Below are positions 36,958 to 50,600 of a DNA stretch of 64,000 nucleotides, one piece after another. The stretch is from Ceratodon purpureus (taxonomy: Eukaryota > Streptophyta > Bryopsida > Pseudoditrichales > Ditrichaceae), in NCBI GenBank assembly GCA_014871385.1, contig CM026424.1, positions 11,193,115 through 11,257,114 of the forward strand. The letters run 5' to 3'. A program made the position numbers and the translations under genes. Numbering within the stretch: the first letter of the stretch is position 1; each line of letters opens with the position of its first letter. The notes below the pieces were generated by a model that saw only the letters and a program-made list of their open reading frames with translations, was not told the DNA's origin and did not search any database.

Positions 36958-39900
36958 TCACTGCTTCTGCTCGATGAATCCTGATGACAGTAGAAATGTC
37001 CCACTATTGTTGATGTGGTAGTTTCCTCCTATTGGTGCACTGTGTAGCACCAATTACAGGGAACCGAATTATTATGTCAAAAAGCACAACCCGTCCAAGT
37101 GATCAAAGAATTTCAAAAGCCTTACAGAATGCTTCTTAAATTATTTTGTTTGGTTTTTTGACTGAAGATTATCTAGTACACAAGAAAAAGGCACGAAAGT
37201 GAATCTCTGCTTACCAGTCCCAGGAGCCTCTTCCGTCTGTCAAAACAAACTCGATTGAACTCCCCTCGATGTTTATGACCTACAGGTCTCCAGCGGTAGA
37301 ATCAAAGATCAGCCTTAGTACTACAAGTGGTCCCAAAAAACATAGGTTTGCTGAAATACCGTATATCAAAGAGCAGATGGACACATTTACTGGACAGTAA
37401 CAGAATTAAACTAGATAGACCCGTTAGAATAAATAGGTCATGCATGATACGTCATTACGTTTATATAGTTTAATGATGGTTGCTATCTCACCTTTCGTGG
37501 CATGTTGTTCACAACAATGTCGTTTCGCATGCAAACACCAGGCAATTCCGTCCATCTGCAAGAGACTCACAACTTTAATGCATGCTCTCTATCCAGCTCA
37601 ACCTTTCATGCAACATCAAGTCAAGTCTCAGATTATTAGCATCAACGTACCCCACACTGTCAGCTGAATAGTGAAGGTAAGCAAACTCCCAGCTGCTTTC
37701 GTAATACAAAGTAATAGTGGGCTTTGTGTTAACATCAACTGCATGCCGAAAACATCACACAAGTTATAATAACCATCACCAAAATGTGGGAGTCAGCCAT
37801 TTTGTTACGGATCTACAAACCATTCAAGTAAACTTCGATCATTGTAGAACATAGTTCTCTCAAGGTCGTATATCTATCCAAAACATTCAAGTCATGAATT
37901 CCATCTAATTACACCCCTGCGGGGGTTAAGAGAGAAGTAATACCTTGAAAGCTTCCCAGTTTTCTCAAATCCGGTTTTAGATTGGTAGAGTTTCGTAATC
38001 GGTGGTTCCTTATTTTCAGTTTCACACTATCTTGATGTATTAGAGCACCCATAATATTAAAGAAATTCTCGAGTGCTACAACTTTCTCGTCAGATAGCGT
38101 CGATTCCAGTTCATCTCCAGCACTATTCATCCGCCTTGCTTCAGAATCTGCAAGTTTGCTTCGGTCATTCAAGTCGACTGCTTCCGTAGCTTCTGACAAA
38201 CTTGATTCAGCTGCGTTACTCTTTCCTTGCACACGTTTTGTCTTCACCATGTCTGAAACAAGTGACTTCACAGTCGCAAGCACATATGTCTCCCTGCCTA
38301 TCCTTTCTTCCTCTGCCTCCACCATTGACTGCTGTAATCTGGTTACTGAATCCTCCAATTCAATGACCTAAACAGAAGTACACTTTATATGAATCTCAAT
38401 CATCCAAAAGTGAAGTTTCATAACATTTATAGTGACAAACACAACAGTATGCAGGTATTCTCGCAGTCACATATTCAAAAATGAAAGAAGGAATATAAAA
38501 AAAGGGCAAACCTTCGCTGCTGCTTCTACAAGTTTGGCTCTGTCACCAATCTGTTCCTGCTGTAGCTCTGTCAATTGCTCCTTCACACTTGCAAGCTCTC
38601 CACGTAAACTAGTCCGTTCCACATCCCATTCCTTCTGAAGCTGCTTCAGAAGTTTATCATGTGTCTCTAACTCGAGTTTCATGGATTCGGCACTTTGCAA
38701 AGCGTTCCTCAGTTCCACCTCCATCTCAAGCACCGCATTCTTAATAGCAGCCATTACTTCCTCTGCACTTAATCGCTTGGAAAGTTCACTGGACAGCATC
38801 CTCACCTTCAGGAACACAGCACAAGATTGATTACAAATTTGCATGCAATGCTTGTGAATACTACCTGTGATAGGAATACATTTAGACATCAGACCATTCG
38901 CAAAAAAAATCGAAGAAACATCCAATAAAAAAGTTCGAACATGCAAATCTTCCACTATGAAGAAACTATGACATTCTCTAAGTTTGAAAGAGCTGAAACA
39001 TCTAACTCAGATCACTCTCCTTTTAAATGACCATCATCCATTAAAACGGTCTTCTACGATAACACTTCGTGAAGAGCCTTACTTTCCCAAGAAGGCGGTC
39101 CTGTTCAGCCGACATTTCTTGCTTTACTGCACCAAGTATGACCTCCTTTTCTCTCAGTTCAGCTGTAACTTGCGCAATTTTTTTTCGAGCCATGTTTAGA
39201 GACTGTCTCTCCAACTTCACCTGCTCCATACAAAACATGCATTAAGACTTATTTAGTTTAGAATAAGACAAAGTATCCCCCAAATGACAGAACCACTGCA
39301 TTTTCGTACTCTTCAATCAAGACTGGAAAATAGCCCGCAATACCACGCAAATCTCACCACTTGTTCATGTATATCCAAAGGCACCGTGGCTGCTATCTTT
39401 TCTCTCAACTGCTCCAATTGTGACTCTGCTTTATCTGCCCTAACTGAGCCTTCTTTAGCATTCGCCAACTGCTGTTCCAGAGCTGATAGTTCATTGCGCA
39501 GCTTCTCCAGCTCTTTCGAGTTGATTTCTGTTTCCATTACAATTTTTGACTGTTGCTGTGCATCTGCCAAGCTTCAGCACAGTGGAGAGGACCATTTGAC
39601 ACGTTTAGTACGATATCGAGATTTAATTGCTGGTTTTACCCATAGATCAACATGAGTTACTGGTTGTGGTAGTGAAATTCACCTGCTCTGATCCTGCGTT
39701 CCTTGCAACATCTGAGGTAGAGCCTCGAGAGCATCAATCTCACCACCATATGGATCGGCTGAATCAGCTTCCTCCTTCGCAGCTCCCGTTTCACGCCTTC
39801 GTGGCAGCCGTCCTCTCAGCGGGAGGTTCTACAGCATGAAAGATCGCCAGTTCAGTCAAGGCCAATGGATTGACTTCTTGCTGAAAATCAGGCTGTTTGT

Positions 39901-41638
39901 GGTGTACACTCAAGCCTGCATTTGAGATTGTGAAAGGATCAGGCTACCAGTTTTCGTAGCAGTGATAGCATGACGGTGCTTGATTCCATAGTCTCTCGCT
40001 TCTCAACACCTGTTATGGTTCCTCACATGCACATGCTAAGAGAGGGCGCAGCAAAACAATGCTTACCTGAATTGGTTCTAAAACATTTTCCGAAGTATCA
40101 TCTCCCTTCCCCAGCCCTCCTTGCTCTTCAGAAGAGACACCTAGAATTTTCGTTGGCTTCTTCTTTCCAACGAGCTGCACACACCAAATGTGAGAATTTT
40201 TTGAAGACCAGCAATTAAGCCAGCAGGATACACCACCATCCAAATCTCAATCACAATAACGTAATCAGCATGGCTCCTTGAATCAAAGACATAAATTACC
40301 GCACCTGTTCCATCACGCGTCGCTGAACCTCCCTTCGAAAAGCTGCAAGTGGTGACAAATCCTGCAAACAATGGTTGGTCAGACATGGCAAGGGATTGAA
40401 TATGCCTTCCCCTGCAGCTATGTCTAGAAAGCTCACTCCGAAATCAAATAATCCTCAAACCTAAAAATTCCAAAACAGTAATGCTTTGTTCTGCTAAAGT
40501 AAGAAGCCTTACATCGGCTGCTACTGGTGCACTCATTGCGTATTCCTCTGTCCCAGTCGCAACTTTCAAAGAACTCTGAAGGGTGAGCGATTCAAACGGA
40601 GATGCTTCACTCTCTTCCTTTTCCTTAAACATGACATCCCTGTCCACGCTTGTTGTCGTCTCGACTTCGGCCCCCTTCGAGAAAAAGTTTCCTGTCCTTG
40701 GTGGGACTTCAACATCAGTAATGACCCCGGTAATGACAGGTCCAGCCTCCATCACAAGGCGTACAATATTCTCCACAGAAGCATGGTCTCTTTGTAATGC
40801 CTGCCCACACACAAGAAAAACCAACCTAATTTCCAAAACTGACCATGCAAACAGCATGATACGCCTGCGATCGGCGACCTAACCCAAGTAAAGGCCTCCA
40901 AGCTCTCAAAAACTACGAAAAACAGATGTGCATTGGGTTCTTACACGCCTACAGAGCATTGCAAGAGAAAAGAAGAAATGGAGAAACCTTAAGAGTTGCC
41001 GTGAGCTGTACAGGAACGCGCCCACCAGCAGCAACCATGTTATCTGCGGAATACTTCAACAGAGAGGCACGGTTGTACAAAACGTCAACTCTGTCCCGAA
41101 CATCAGCACCGATCCCTTTGTTCGCTTCATTCACCGCTTCATTAAGCTTGAACAGATCATCCACAAGAGTGGTCATTTCCATCAGAGTTGCTGCATCTTC
41201 TTCCCTCGCCTGCTCGGCACTATTCCCACGAAAATCCAATCGTGCACTGCAAATCCCCGCCCGCCGCCATCTCACTGCTTTCTTAGACGAAACATGGGGC
41301 CTGAATCTCTTGGAAGCACTCGATCTCTTCAACCTCACTGTGTCATCCCCCCATCGCACCTCACCACCTGCAGAAATCCCAAACACACAGACTCAAACCT
41401 CATTGACTGCCACCACCATTCGCAAAACTCACACCCATATAGCAAAAGTTTTTAGAGAAGTTAGCAGTGCAAGGAGCATACCTAGCACAACAGCAGTACA
41501 ATTGCAGCTCCTGTGATCCGTGCTCCATGTGGAACCCAGATGGCACGGAGGAATGATGTGCGTTGCAGCCATTCCTGCACCAGCTGCTTGAACTATCACG
41601 ACCCAGATGCGAAACCCAGCTGAATGAGAGATGGACAC
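36958..41638 (-). CDS. Coiled-coil protein with C-terminal CBM25/53-like starch-binding module
   Basis: Fourteen minus-strand exons, all in phase: 41638-41482, 41367-40988, 40800-40513, 40361-40305, 40174-40067, 39828-39683, 39571-39358, 39220-39083, 38805-38512, 38367-37944, 37738-37651, 37555-37492, 37279-37215, 37039-36958. An ATG at 41572 (MAATHIIPP) gives 812 residues and a plausible plastid leader; the in-frame ATG at 41638 adds 22. Residues about 85-220 are helical and conserved-looking. Residues about 350-620 are long coiled coil (EKLRNELSALEQQL and similar). The last four exons form a beta-rich module: ITLYYESSWEFAYLHY, GWTELPGVCM, IEFVLTDGRGSWD and GGNYHINNSGTFLL. These match the order and aromatic positions of the carbohydrate-binding modules in starch synthase III. 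No glucosyltransferase domain is present. The role is inferred: a plastid starch-granule scaffold or targeting factor, analogous to PTST proteins but with a different CBM family. Confidence 0.82.
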
Positions 41639-43173
41639 ACTCCAAACTCAAGCCTCTAGAAAACTAGATGGCATTGCCAAGCCTAACAATGCTAACAAAG
41701 CTGTACAACGCCAGCAGCTTGTGCCGGCTATGGTGAGGGAAGAAATATGCTTGCTTTTATCCAGGACGCAAATAAACTTGGCCTCTCAAAACGCACTTGT
41801 GGGTCCCCGGTACTACGACAACCCTTTCTGAGCAAAGGAAAGCATCAAAGCTTGGCATACTAGTCAAGGGTGGTCCGATCTTTAGTGGCGTTTTCTGAAC
41901 ATTTTCTGATCATCGGCACCTAGTAGAATCAAATTTGAACTTTTTCCAGAGTCGGAATAATGGCAAAAAGAGGCCGCTGATTCACTGAACAAAGTTTGGA
42001 ATGCAACAAAAAGCTCAGAACATCAATTCCACTCGACTGACAACACGATTGGTTTTCTCGATCTGCTCACCTGTTAACATATGAGATATTTTTTTGTTCT
42101 TCTTTTAGAGATTGTTTCTCGACGTAGCACCAATCAGACCGGGCAGGGGATGAGTGGGTGGTATTGTCTGCGAATTTGACAAATCAATGGAGTGGATTGT
42201 GGCATATGACCTAGAGATGCTGACTCTATTTTAAAATGTGAAATATTTGTGTTGATTGGTATGACAGACATTATTGCAATTGCACATTCACAGATGGTCG
42301 CATTGTGGTATAGTCAAGAATGGTAGATACAGAATTCGACTCAAGGTAGTAGCGCACCTGCACTCAACTAGGTGAAGAAGTAACTGGTTGATGCTAATCT
42401 CTTGAAGAGGCTTGTGTGTTGTTATAATGTGTCAGCAGGTATCCTCAACTGATATAGAGCATGCACCTTATGCAGTAACAGGTGTCTAGACAGCAACCCA
42501 CATTTTGGTCTTCACTCTCAGCGACTCCATACAGGGTTCGGACGAGCTTAGTACAAAGATTGTACAGCAAAAACGTTGATGAACAAGTCAGGATATCAGG
42601 CTGAGCAATTCACCGCATCAAAACAAGCATAACCAGGACGAGATGCACTGCACATTTTCAGTACAAGAACTGCTCACATGCAGAACAACATGACTTGCAT
42701 CGAAAATAACCCTAGGGTTTTACACCTAATCAGCGAACATCACAAACTCACTAATTGATTCTTCCTAGGACATAAAAAGTGATTAGATTTTCGTATGAGG
42801 TGCGATAAGCAACAAGAGAGCTCCAACATCAGTTCTAGCCACAACAGAGACAAAGCTTGCTGCGACTGAAATGGATCAAAAACACAGAAAATTGGGGATG
42901 CATAACTATCAACGAGAAAATTTACATGCTTTCACGGGATAGACACTGTCGCTATTTCCCAAGTTTGCTCTCTCCCACGATGGCCTTTCAGAAAAAATAA
43001 AATCTACAAGACCTACAAAAGACTCATTAATCAATGACCCTAAACTTCATCCTCGGCCCAAAATCCTAGAAAATGCAACATTGTCAATTTAACAGCTAAC
43101 TCTTGAAAGTGTCAAAAGCTCACAAACCTAAGCTTCACTCAGTCCATAGCCGAGAAAAATTCTAGCCTAGGGT
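41639..43173. other. Promoter of the coiled-coil/CBM gene and 3' flank of the small membrane-protein gene
   Basis: No coding frame of note. Both flanking genes are on the minus strand, so the left half should hold the promoter and 5' UTR of the CBM gene and the right end the 3' UTR of the 106-residue gene. Nothing else is recognised. Confidence 0.4.
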
Positions 43174-43494
43174 TCACCGTTCGGAGGGAGCCTTGGCAGT
43201 GGCCGGGTGGTTGGACTCCAGAGCCTGGCTGCTCTTCCCAGGAATGTCTTGCACACTAAGGGACCTGTAGTAAGAGAAGGTAGCCAAGCCTACAACTGCT
43301 GCAACGCCCCACATGATGAACGGATACCGCCCTGCCTTCTCCAGCCCCTGGCCTGCTTGCTGATGAAGCGTAGAACCTGGACCTGGATTTGAGCCTGGTG
43401 CCTTCCTCGCCCCCTCCAAGCCCAGCTTCTTCAGCTCCTCCCCGGACATCTTCGTGGTGTCGAACTTCTTGATGTCTACGTTCTTGTCCGCCAT
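43174..43494 (-). CDS. Small single-span membrane protein, function unknown
   Basis: A 106-residue intronless frame starting MADKNVDIKKFDTTKM. The N-terminal half is hydrophilic with SGEELKKLGLEGARK and a Gly/Pro/Asn-rich linker. One transmembrane segment, about residues 61-79 (PFIMWGVAAVVGLATFSYY), is followed by a polar tail. I do not recognise the family with confidence; the size and single span would fit a small organelle or ER membrane protein. The frame stays open upstream to 43935, but that extension looks like 5' UTR (Ser/Thr/Leu-rich, low complexity), so the ATG at 43494 is preferred. No internal stop or repeat. Confidence 0.65.
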   Translation of the reverse strand: MADKNVDIKKFDTTKMSGEELKKLGLEGARKAPGSNPGPGSTLHQQAGQGLEKAGRYPFIMWGVAAVVGLATFSYYRSLSVQDIPGKSSQALESNHPATAKAPSER

Positions 43495-44601
43495 CTTGGA
43501 TAGTTGCAAAACTCTAGCACAGTTGCACAGCACAGAGCACAAATGGGTGACTACACAAGCAGAGTATTCTAGTTTCTTGCAGAAAGGAATTCGCAGTGCT
43601 GAACTCGGAGACAAGCTTGAGGTTGATGATGATTGAGTTTGCACTAGGGTGGTGAAGGAAGCTGAGCAGATTGTTTGAGGTGAGTGTGAGGAGATGAGGA
43701 GCACACTCAAATAGAAAATGCCATCTTCACAAAGTGTTCCACATGCTTTGTCATCGAAGTACATGGCTGCGGAGTGGGCCTCGTCATTGTGTGTCTTTGC
43801 CTGACGCGTGTTGGGTGATGAGTTTAATTGTGCATGAAGAGGGACAGAGGCTAGAGCAGACGTGACCGCCGAGTTGGAGTCCGACATGGAAAGGACTCCC
43901 GTCTGGAGTAATATCCTGGGACCTGGGTAGTTCATTTGGTATTCAGTTGCAGACTCTATGAATTAGAGTGGCATGGAAGATGATGGATCTGCACATGTAA
44001 TTTGTACCCAGTATTACAGTCGGCATAATTGGGAATGAGATTAGGGAGTGGATAGTCAAGATAGAGAAGGCAAACAGTGAAAACATCAGAAAGAGCTTGT
44101 GTTAATGTACAAAGTTGTGATCGAAGACACAGTTCTATTGCAATCTCCCAGAGCTGACGGAGAGAAGACCACACGCTTTTACAAGGAAAGCTGAAAAGGA
44201 TCCACGAAGACTAAAGAGTCTGGATCAGAGGGGCAAGAAACTTCTACGGCTGCCAAAACTGCCAAGCTGTTGTGCTTAATGTAACAAGGGCTTTTTCTAT
44301 TCATAAATTATCAGCAACACCCCAACGTACCAGGTAGAATATCTTTTAGTTCTACCAGAAACCCCTAAAGAACCGAGGAACCATAAAACTGGTCTTCTCC
44401 TACTGTATATTAACAATCCCGGTCCTTTGGGTTTAGCCACCAACGTATGCATGTTGAAAGTGTTCACTTTCAAACCAGAAATGATGTGTGTGCTAGAAAA
44501 ATTCTTTACAGAAACAGGAGGAAGAATGTCAACATAGCAAACTCTGCACGGGAGAACAGCTGGCAAAGTCGACAAAATTTATCATACCAATTCTAGAGTC
44601 T
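43495..44601. other. Promoter/5' UTR of the small gene and 3' flank of CUL4
   Basis: The 43495-43935 part is open in frame with the small protein but reads as untranslated leader. From about 43935 to 44601 no coding is seen; the CUL4 3' UTR is expected at the right end. Confidence 0.4.
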
Positions 44602-47600
44602 CTAAGCCAAGTAGTTGTATATCTGAGGGTTGGCTTTGTCCCTTTCAAGATACTCGCGATCGATCAGGCTCTCGATTCTCTTCTTCAGGTCAGCTGGTTT
44701 AATTGGAAATTTTAGCTGTAAATTTAACCCCCCAAAAAAATGGGTCAGTTACTGAAATGACGTAGATTTCAGGAGCAGAAATTTCAAAATACTACAACTA
44801 CGTAATGCATCATCAATCACTAAATTAAGTAAAACCCAAAAACTAAGTTACGACTTCCAGGGATAGAATCTTCACCTGCTGGAATAGTTCAGTTATCAAG
44901 AGTGTGTGACTTAACACCTTCCGTGTCTTCATGATCCGTACAATAGCAGCATCAATCTACACCGAGTAGTCAAAATTATCACAATATCAATAACATTACA
45001 CAAAAGTATGTCATGAGGCAGAGGTCACATCAATGGATTCCAGCAAGAACCAATGGACAAACAAGGCAACTAAAGTCAGTAATTTCCCGTACCTGATATT
45101 GACGGTCCTGAAACACGCGCTCTGTTGTACTCGTGTTTTCTTCAACAGTTTCCTTCAGCTGTATTGCATTGACCTGACAACGGACGAGAAAGAATATTAG
45201 TAAGAAATCACCATGTATGCCAGATGTAGAGGTACTATATAATAACCTGGAACAAAAGCAGAAGAGGACAAAGAGCAGATACACAGTACCTTAATTCGGA
45301 AGAGAGGTGCAACGAAGTCTTCATTGAAGACAAAAGTGTCTTCATCTTCCACTTCTCTTCCCTTAGGATGCTGCACTCACAAGAAACACAGCATTCAATA
45401 CCAGTATTTTAGAACTGGATAGAGCCAATTGGATAATCAATTATACAACTACGACAGCAACTACAAAACATCTGCCACCTAGGTCAACAATAAAACCTCA
45501 ATTGTGCAATACAGCTATGCATATCAAACAAGTAGAGTTGTCATTCATTGTGAACCTAGTAAGATAAGCTCATGATTCACACTGTACCTTATTTAAAACA
45601 CGGACTTTACCACAGGCCAAGGACTGAAGAGTTCTTCTGAGCTCTTTGTCCTCAATTGCAGAGGTATCCTTGATTTCTTGGAACGTTAAAGACTGGGCGT
45701 CGTTGAAAAGCATCAGCACGACAGTCTGTAGAAATCAAAACAATATGATATCAAATGAAGCGACCCAGAAAAAATTAAATCTGATAAGCATAAAAAATTG
45801 AATCAAGTTCATAACCGACACACCTTGTAGATCAAAGTAAACAGTGAGATAAAAATCGATATTTACCTGGAAAAGAGAAACAGAAAGCTCTTTCTTTCCT
45901 TTCGGGAAATTGGACTTTAATACACAGTGACCCAAGGAGTTTTGCCACATAAGACGTCGTCCACTGTGCTTACTCAGGTAAAACTCCTTAAATATGTCCT
46001 GGTACACATTGAGCTCGTGTGGAAGTCTAACCTCCATGGGTGGATATGTAGGCCAATAGCTGCACCAAAAAAACTAGATCATGAAACGCAGATTCACAGC
46101 ACATGTTCACAACACAGATTCGCTAAACAACCATCCATAGCTATACAACAAACGACTTGCAGATAGACGTAACAGTAACTTGGTGGAATTTTGAAGATTA
46201 ATACCCCGTGGTAAGAACATGAACGTTCATCTCAATCCCTGATGGGAGCTTCAGTCGTGCCTGAGCAGACTGCCTAAATGACTCGTTTATTTCTCGTGAA
46301 AGCTCAATGTCCTGGATAACAGGGCAACAGTATCAGCATGAGGTAGCCAGCGACAAATTATTTTGACACCTAAACATATACAGTACTATGACACATTGCA
46401 AATTTCATTCTCTCCAGTAGAAGAGACAAGTTTAGTCGAAAAATCAGAGGAAAATTAACTGGTACAAAACAAAACATGTAAATAGATTCGAAGAGAACGA
46501 CTTAGAGTAATCCGCGACTCATAATTCTCTGTGAACACAAACACCTACCTTGAACATTCCTTCCAGCTTATTTGTAAATTGGCTGCCACATTCTGTCTTG
46601 AGCTGAAAACAAAATAAAACATTTAAATCAGTAGACGTCAACAAGAAAAAACTGTTTCCCTATGGTTCTAAGAGAACAGAAGGGAAGGCAACGTATATAA
46701 AATAGATATCCCACATGATCACACTGTTCCTCATACATTGCCACAAGCGCGATGTCTTCGATTGCCAATAACGCTAGAAATTTCCCAAAAAACAAATGCA
46801 GTACCTTTGATATCATGGATTTCTCTGCATCGATGGAGGCACTCTTTCCTAGAAGCAAACGTTTCGCCAAATCTTTCTTATAGAAGGCTTCAAATACATC
46901 TTTGCCCTGAAATGAAACATGGAAATTACAACATTGAAACCCACATCTAGTCTGAAATGAACATGTCTACATTACCTACTGAAGCAGAGGGGATTTAATC
47001 CAAAGAGTATACATACACAAAGTACAGTATCTATTGGACACCCGTACAAAACCCCTGTGAAATAACGGGATGTTGTATTACAAGAAAATAAAAACCAAAC
47101 AAAGCTCAAAGAATACCTGAATGAATCTAAAAAGCACCAACACTTTATCAAGGATGCCCTCTAGCTCCTCTTCTGAGGTTCCTTTATTGCCAGCACGCAG
47201 CTTTCCATCGATAAATTTCGCAATAAGCTCGGCAGGTCGGTTCTGAACACCATCACAACAGTAATCAGATGAAGTCGTGTAGTCGTGTAGCTCTTAAGCA
47301 TGTCCTATTCACAGCATGCATATCCACTGTCGCCCTAGTTTCTGATTGCCACATGTTACTTAAATTGCTAAACAAATCTGCTCTGCGGTCAATAATTGTT
47401 TTAAAAAAACGTTAGAAATGAGAAAACAAAAACTGTAAATCTACCTCTAAAGTTCCAACTCAAAGTCCAACTGCATATCATGTTTACCTGGCGCAAATTG
47501 ATTAAGTGCTCAAATGCATCCTTCAAAGTGTTGGAGAAAGTTTCATTTCTAGAGAAGCTCTCTTCCCAAATGGCATCAAGGCGGGCCTTCAAATCTAAGA

Positions 47601-50600
47601 GCCACGACACCATGTCCTTGTCCTTTTCCTCATCCATCACAGTGCTATTGCCCGTTGCCTTGATGTAAGTACTCAAAGCCAGCTTCAAGGATTCCAGGGC
47701 ATTTACTCGTGCAAAGAGAGTATACATCCGTTGAAGATCTGCCACACGATTTGCATCCATGAGCATGCCGAAGCCCTGCCACCACCAGCATACTAAAGAC
47801 AGTTAATATCCTTCCACAAAGAAAAATCATTAGAATTGCAAGACCAAATAGAAACAGATCAAGAAGATGTGAACTAAGGACTTTCCAACGTTATAGGATA
47901 CTGCACCATGAACAGTACCCAAAGTGATCATCGTGACCTTGTCCCTTCTTGTTCTTGTCCTATAGAAAATTAGTATCAGAACGCATTTACTGTTCATTTC
48001 ACTTCTGAATCACCAGATCAGTGTGGATAAACCACGCCCAACAACTCCCGTCTCAGATGGTGATACTTAGTTTCATGTGACATTACCTTTTCCAGAATTG
48101 CAGCAGTATGACGGCTAAGAAGTTGTTTCTCAGCAGTGGCCACCAATGGTTTCCGCGTGCCTCCATCGAGATAGAGCAAGCATCTCTCATTCTCCTCATG
48201 AAGCCGAACCTGAACAATGAAAAGAGAAGGCTCAGCAGATGGAACTTCTACTTCACACATCTTAAGAAACCGGTAGACTTTGAAAAATCAATCCAAATGT
48301 CCACTTCACTAGACGATTCAGCTTGATTGTCATCTCGTAATACGGAATGCTCACCTCAACATGCTTAAGGTAATCGGGCACATCTGTTTGCTGCATAAAG
48401 CGTGTCCCCTCAGCTGCATAGAAGTCCGCAGTGCAATCTAGGAATTGTCTCTCAAAACTCTCAGAATATATAGTAAGAGAACTAAACATGCGCAGCAAAT
48501 GTTTCAATAAACTCCGGTCCACAGTCTCTCCCATCCTGCATGGAAGAATACACTAGTATAAATTAAAGTTACAAATATTTCCAAACAAGAAAATCATGTC
48601 ACCGTTTACACACAGCAAGAAGCAATAGACTCTCTAGAAATTCTCAGATGCGTCACAACATGCATCTAAAACCACTACATTCGGGCTACTTGCTATGCCT
48701 GGTTCAAACTTTGAACATAACAACAATCACATCAGGGTCTACCACAGAATCTAACCTTTCCTTTTCGATGAGCCTGAGAAGACCAGAAACAGTCTTAGAC
48801 TCGACTTCCGGGCAAGCTGAAAGGTGTTTGCGGAAAAGCTGCAAACCCATATCCCATAAAGATCGTACACCTGAGTTCTGAATAACATAGGTTCGATCAA
48901 GATATAGAGCAATACTGCGGATGACAAGCATTTGATCGCAATGGTCTTGCCAGCAACTTTCAACATGGGATAGGAACACCACAGCGTCAGGACTCCGCCC
49001 CACAAGATCTTTCAGCTTCACTGAGATGTGACTTTCACACTCCTGCTGCAATCTCCTGTACAAATTTCCAGCCATTTTGTGTAGACAGAGATCCTCCACA
49101 GCCTGTCACAGGACCACATTTGCTAAAGTATCAAAGACCCATCCTATTCGAGGTCCATTTCTGATTTCGGAGATCCTTAATGCAAAGACAGGGTTGTGAG
49201 CCATAACACGAGTGAACTTGTGTGTTGAATACTTACAAAAATGAGGAAATGATCAAAGAATTAACATACTCTTCAGCAATGCAATACTCTAACACGGTAA
49301 AATTATAATTACACGGGCTTCAAAATTCAAACTGATATTCTTCATTTAAGATAATTTATAAATCATCAAACAACCCACCATTCCGTCCAATAACAACACT
49401 TGTAAGCACTGAAAGATCAATACTGTTCAAAACAATCGCCAGTAACAATACGACAATAATGCTCCGCAAACAACAAAGAAACCACATACCCGATACAACT
49501 CTTCCAAACTGCAATTCACTGGCTGCTTTAGGTGAATTGCAGATATAGCTTCCTTGATCTTGGCCCATGTCGCCTCCTCAAAGTTAGAAGGTAGCTTAGG
49601 TTTATCTGCATAGAAGCCAAGATACACATCAGAATAATTCACCCAATACCAAAACTCTATTCAAAAATTTTGAATGCGAAGACACACATGCACACTACGT
49701 GTGGTGATACCGAAATAGATGCAAGGAGACGTCGTGAATGATGTGAGACATAACCCAAGACGAAAACGCACATGGACCTGGATACAACTAAACGTGGACA
49801 GTGGAGCATGCCAGAGGCTAACTGAAACAGATTCAGCTCAAAAAAACCGTCCTTTGCCTCCTGTAACAAAGTAAAGAGAAACACATAACAGCTGCGTAGA
49901 CTAACATGATGAATCAGCGAGTCTCCCAACAAAGCATCCATCTTCCCATGACATTCCAATACACAAACAGATGCTCCCTAACCCTAATTCATGATCCGCT
50001 CCAAAAACACCTCAGATATTGCTGCGAGAGTTCAGCAATTGACAATAATATGCCATTACTAAGCTGCAAATACTTAGGCTTCGTATAATCCTTCCACGAG
50101 AAAAGAAAACACACACACACGCAGTTCCTCAGCAAATTCTAAATCTCGTGATCACTCAACCAATCAGCATAAGACAAGAAACACTACTCAAGACAGTCCC
50201 TGGAATGAACCCTCATTGCCCAAAACAAAAGGGACGCTCCATTTATAACAAACTCCCATTGAAACCGACAACTCAGAGACTGCCCAAACACCTCTCATCC
50301 TAGATCAATCGGAATGGCTGCCTGTCAACCAACAACCCTAAGAACCAACAGCTCCAGACTCCCATCTACATCCCACCCGACAAACTGCACCACACCACTC
50401 CACAAGCTACCTCCTCATGAAACATCCAGCTAATTCTTAAAAAAAAACTAAAAAAAAAAAAAAAAAAAAAACCACATCCTCAAATTCACCTCAAAATCCA
50501 CAGTAAACTCAATTCCACACCCGAACTATCCCACCACTCCACCACACCACCAACGCCCATACCTTTAAACGGTTTGATGACGAGCTTCTTCACGGGCTGC

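Noticed and set aside
40926..41516. Two long plus-strand frames (175 and 196 codons) antisense to the coiled-coil/CBM gene
   Set aside because: They overlap minus-strand exons that join in phase and encode a structured protein; the plus frames show no family similarity.
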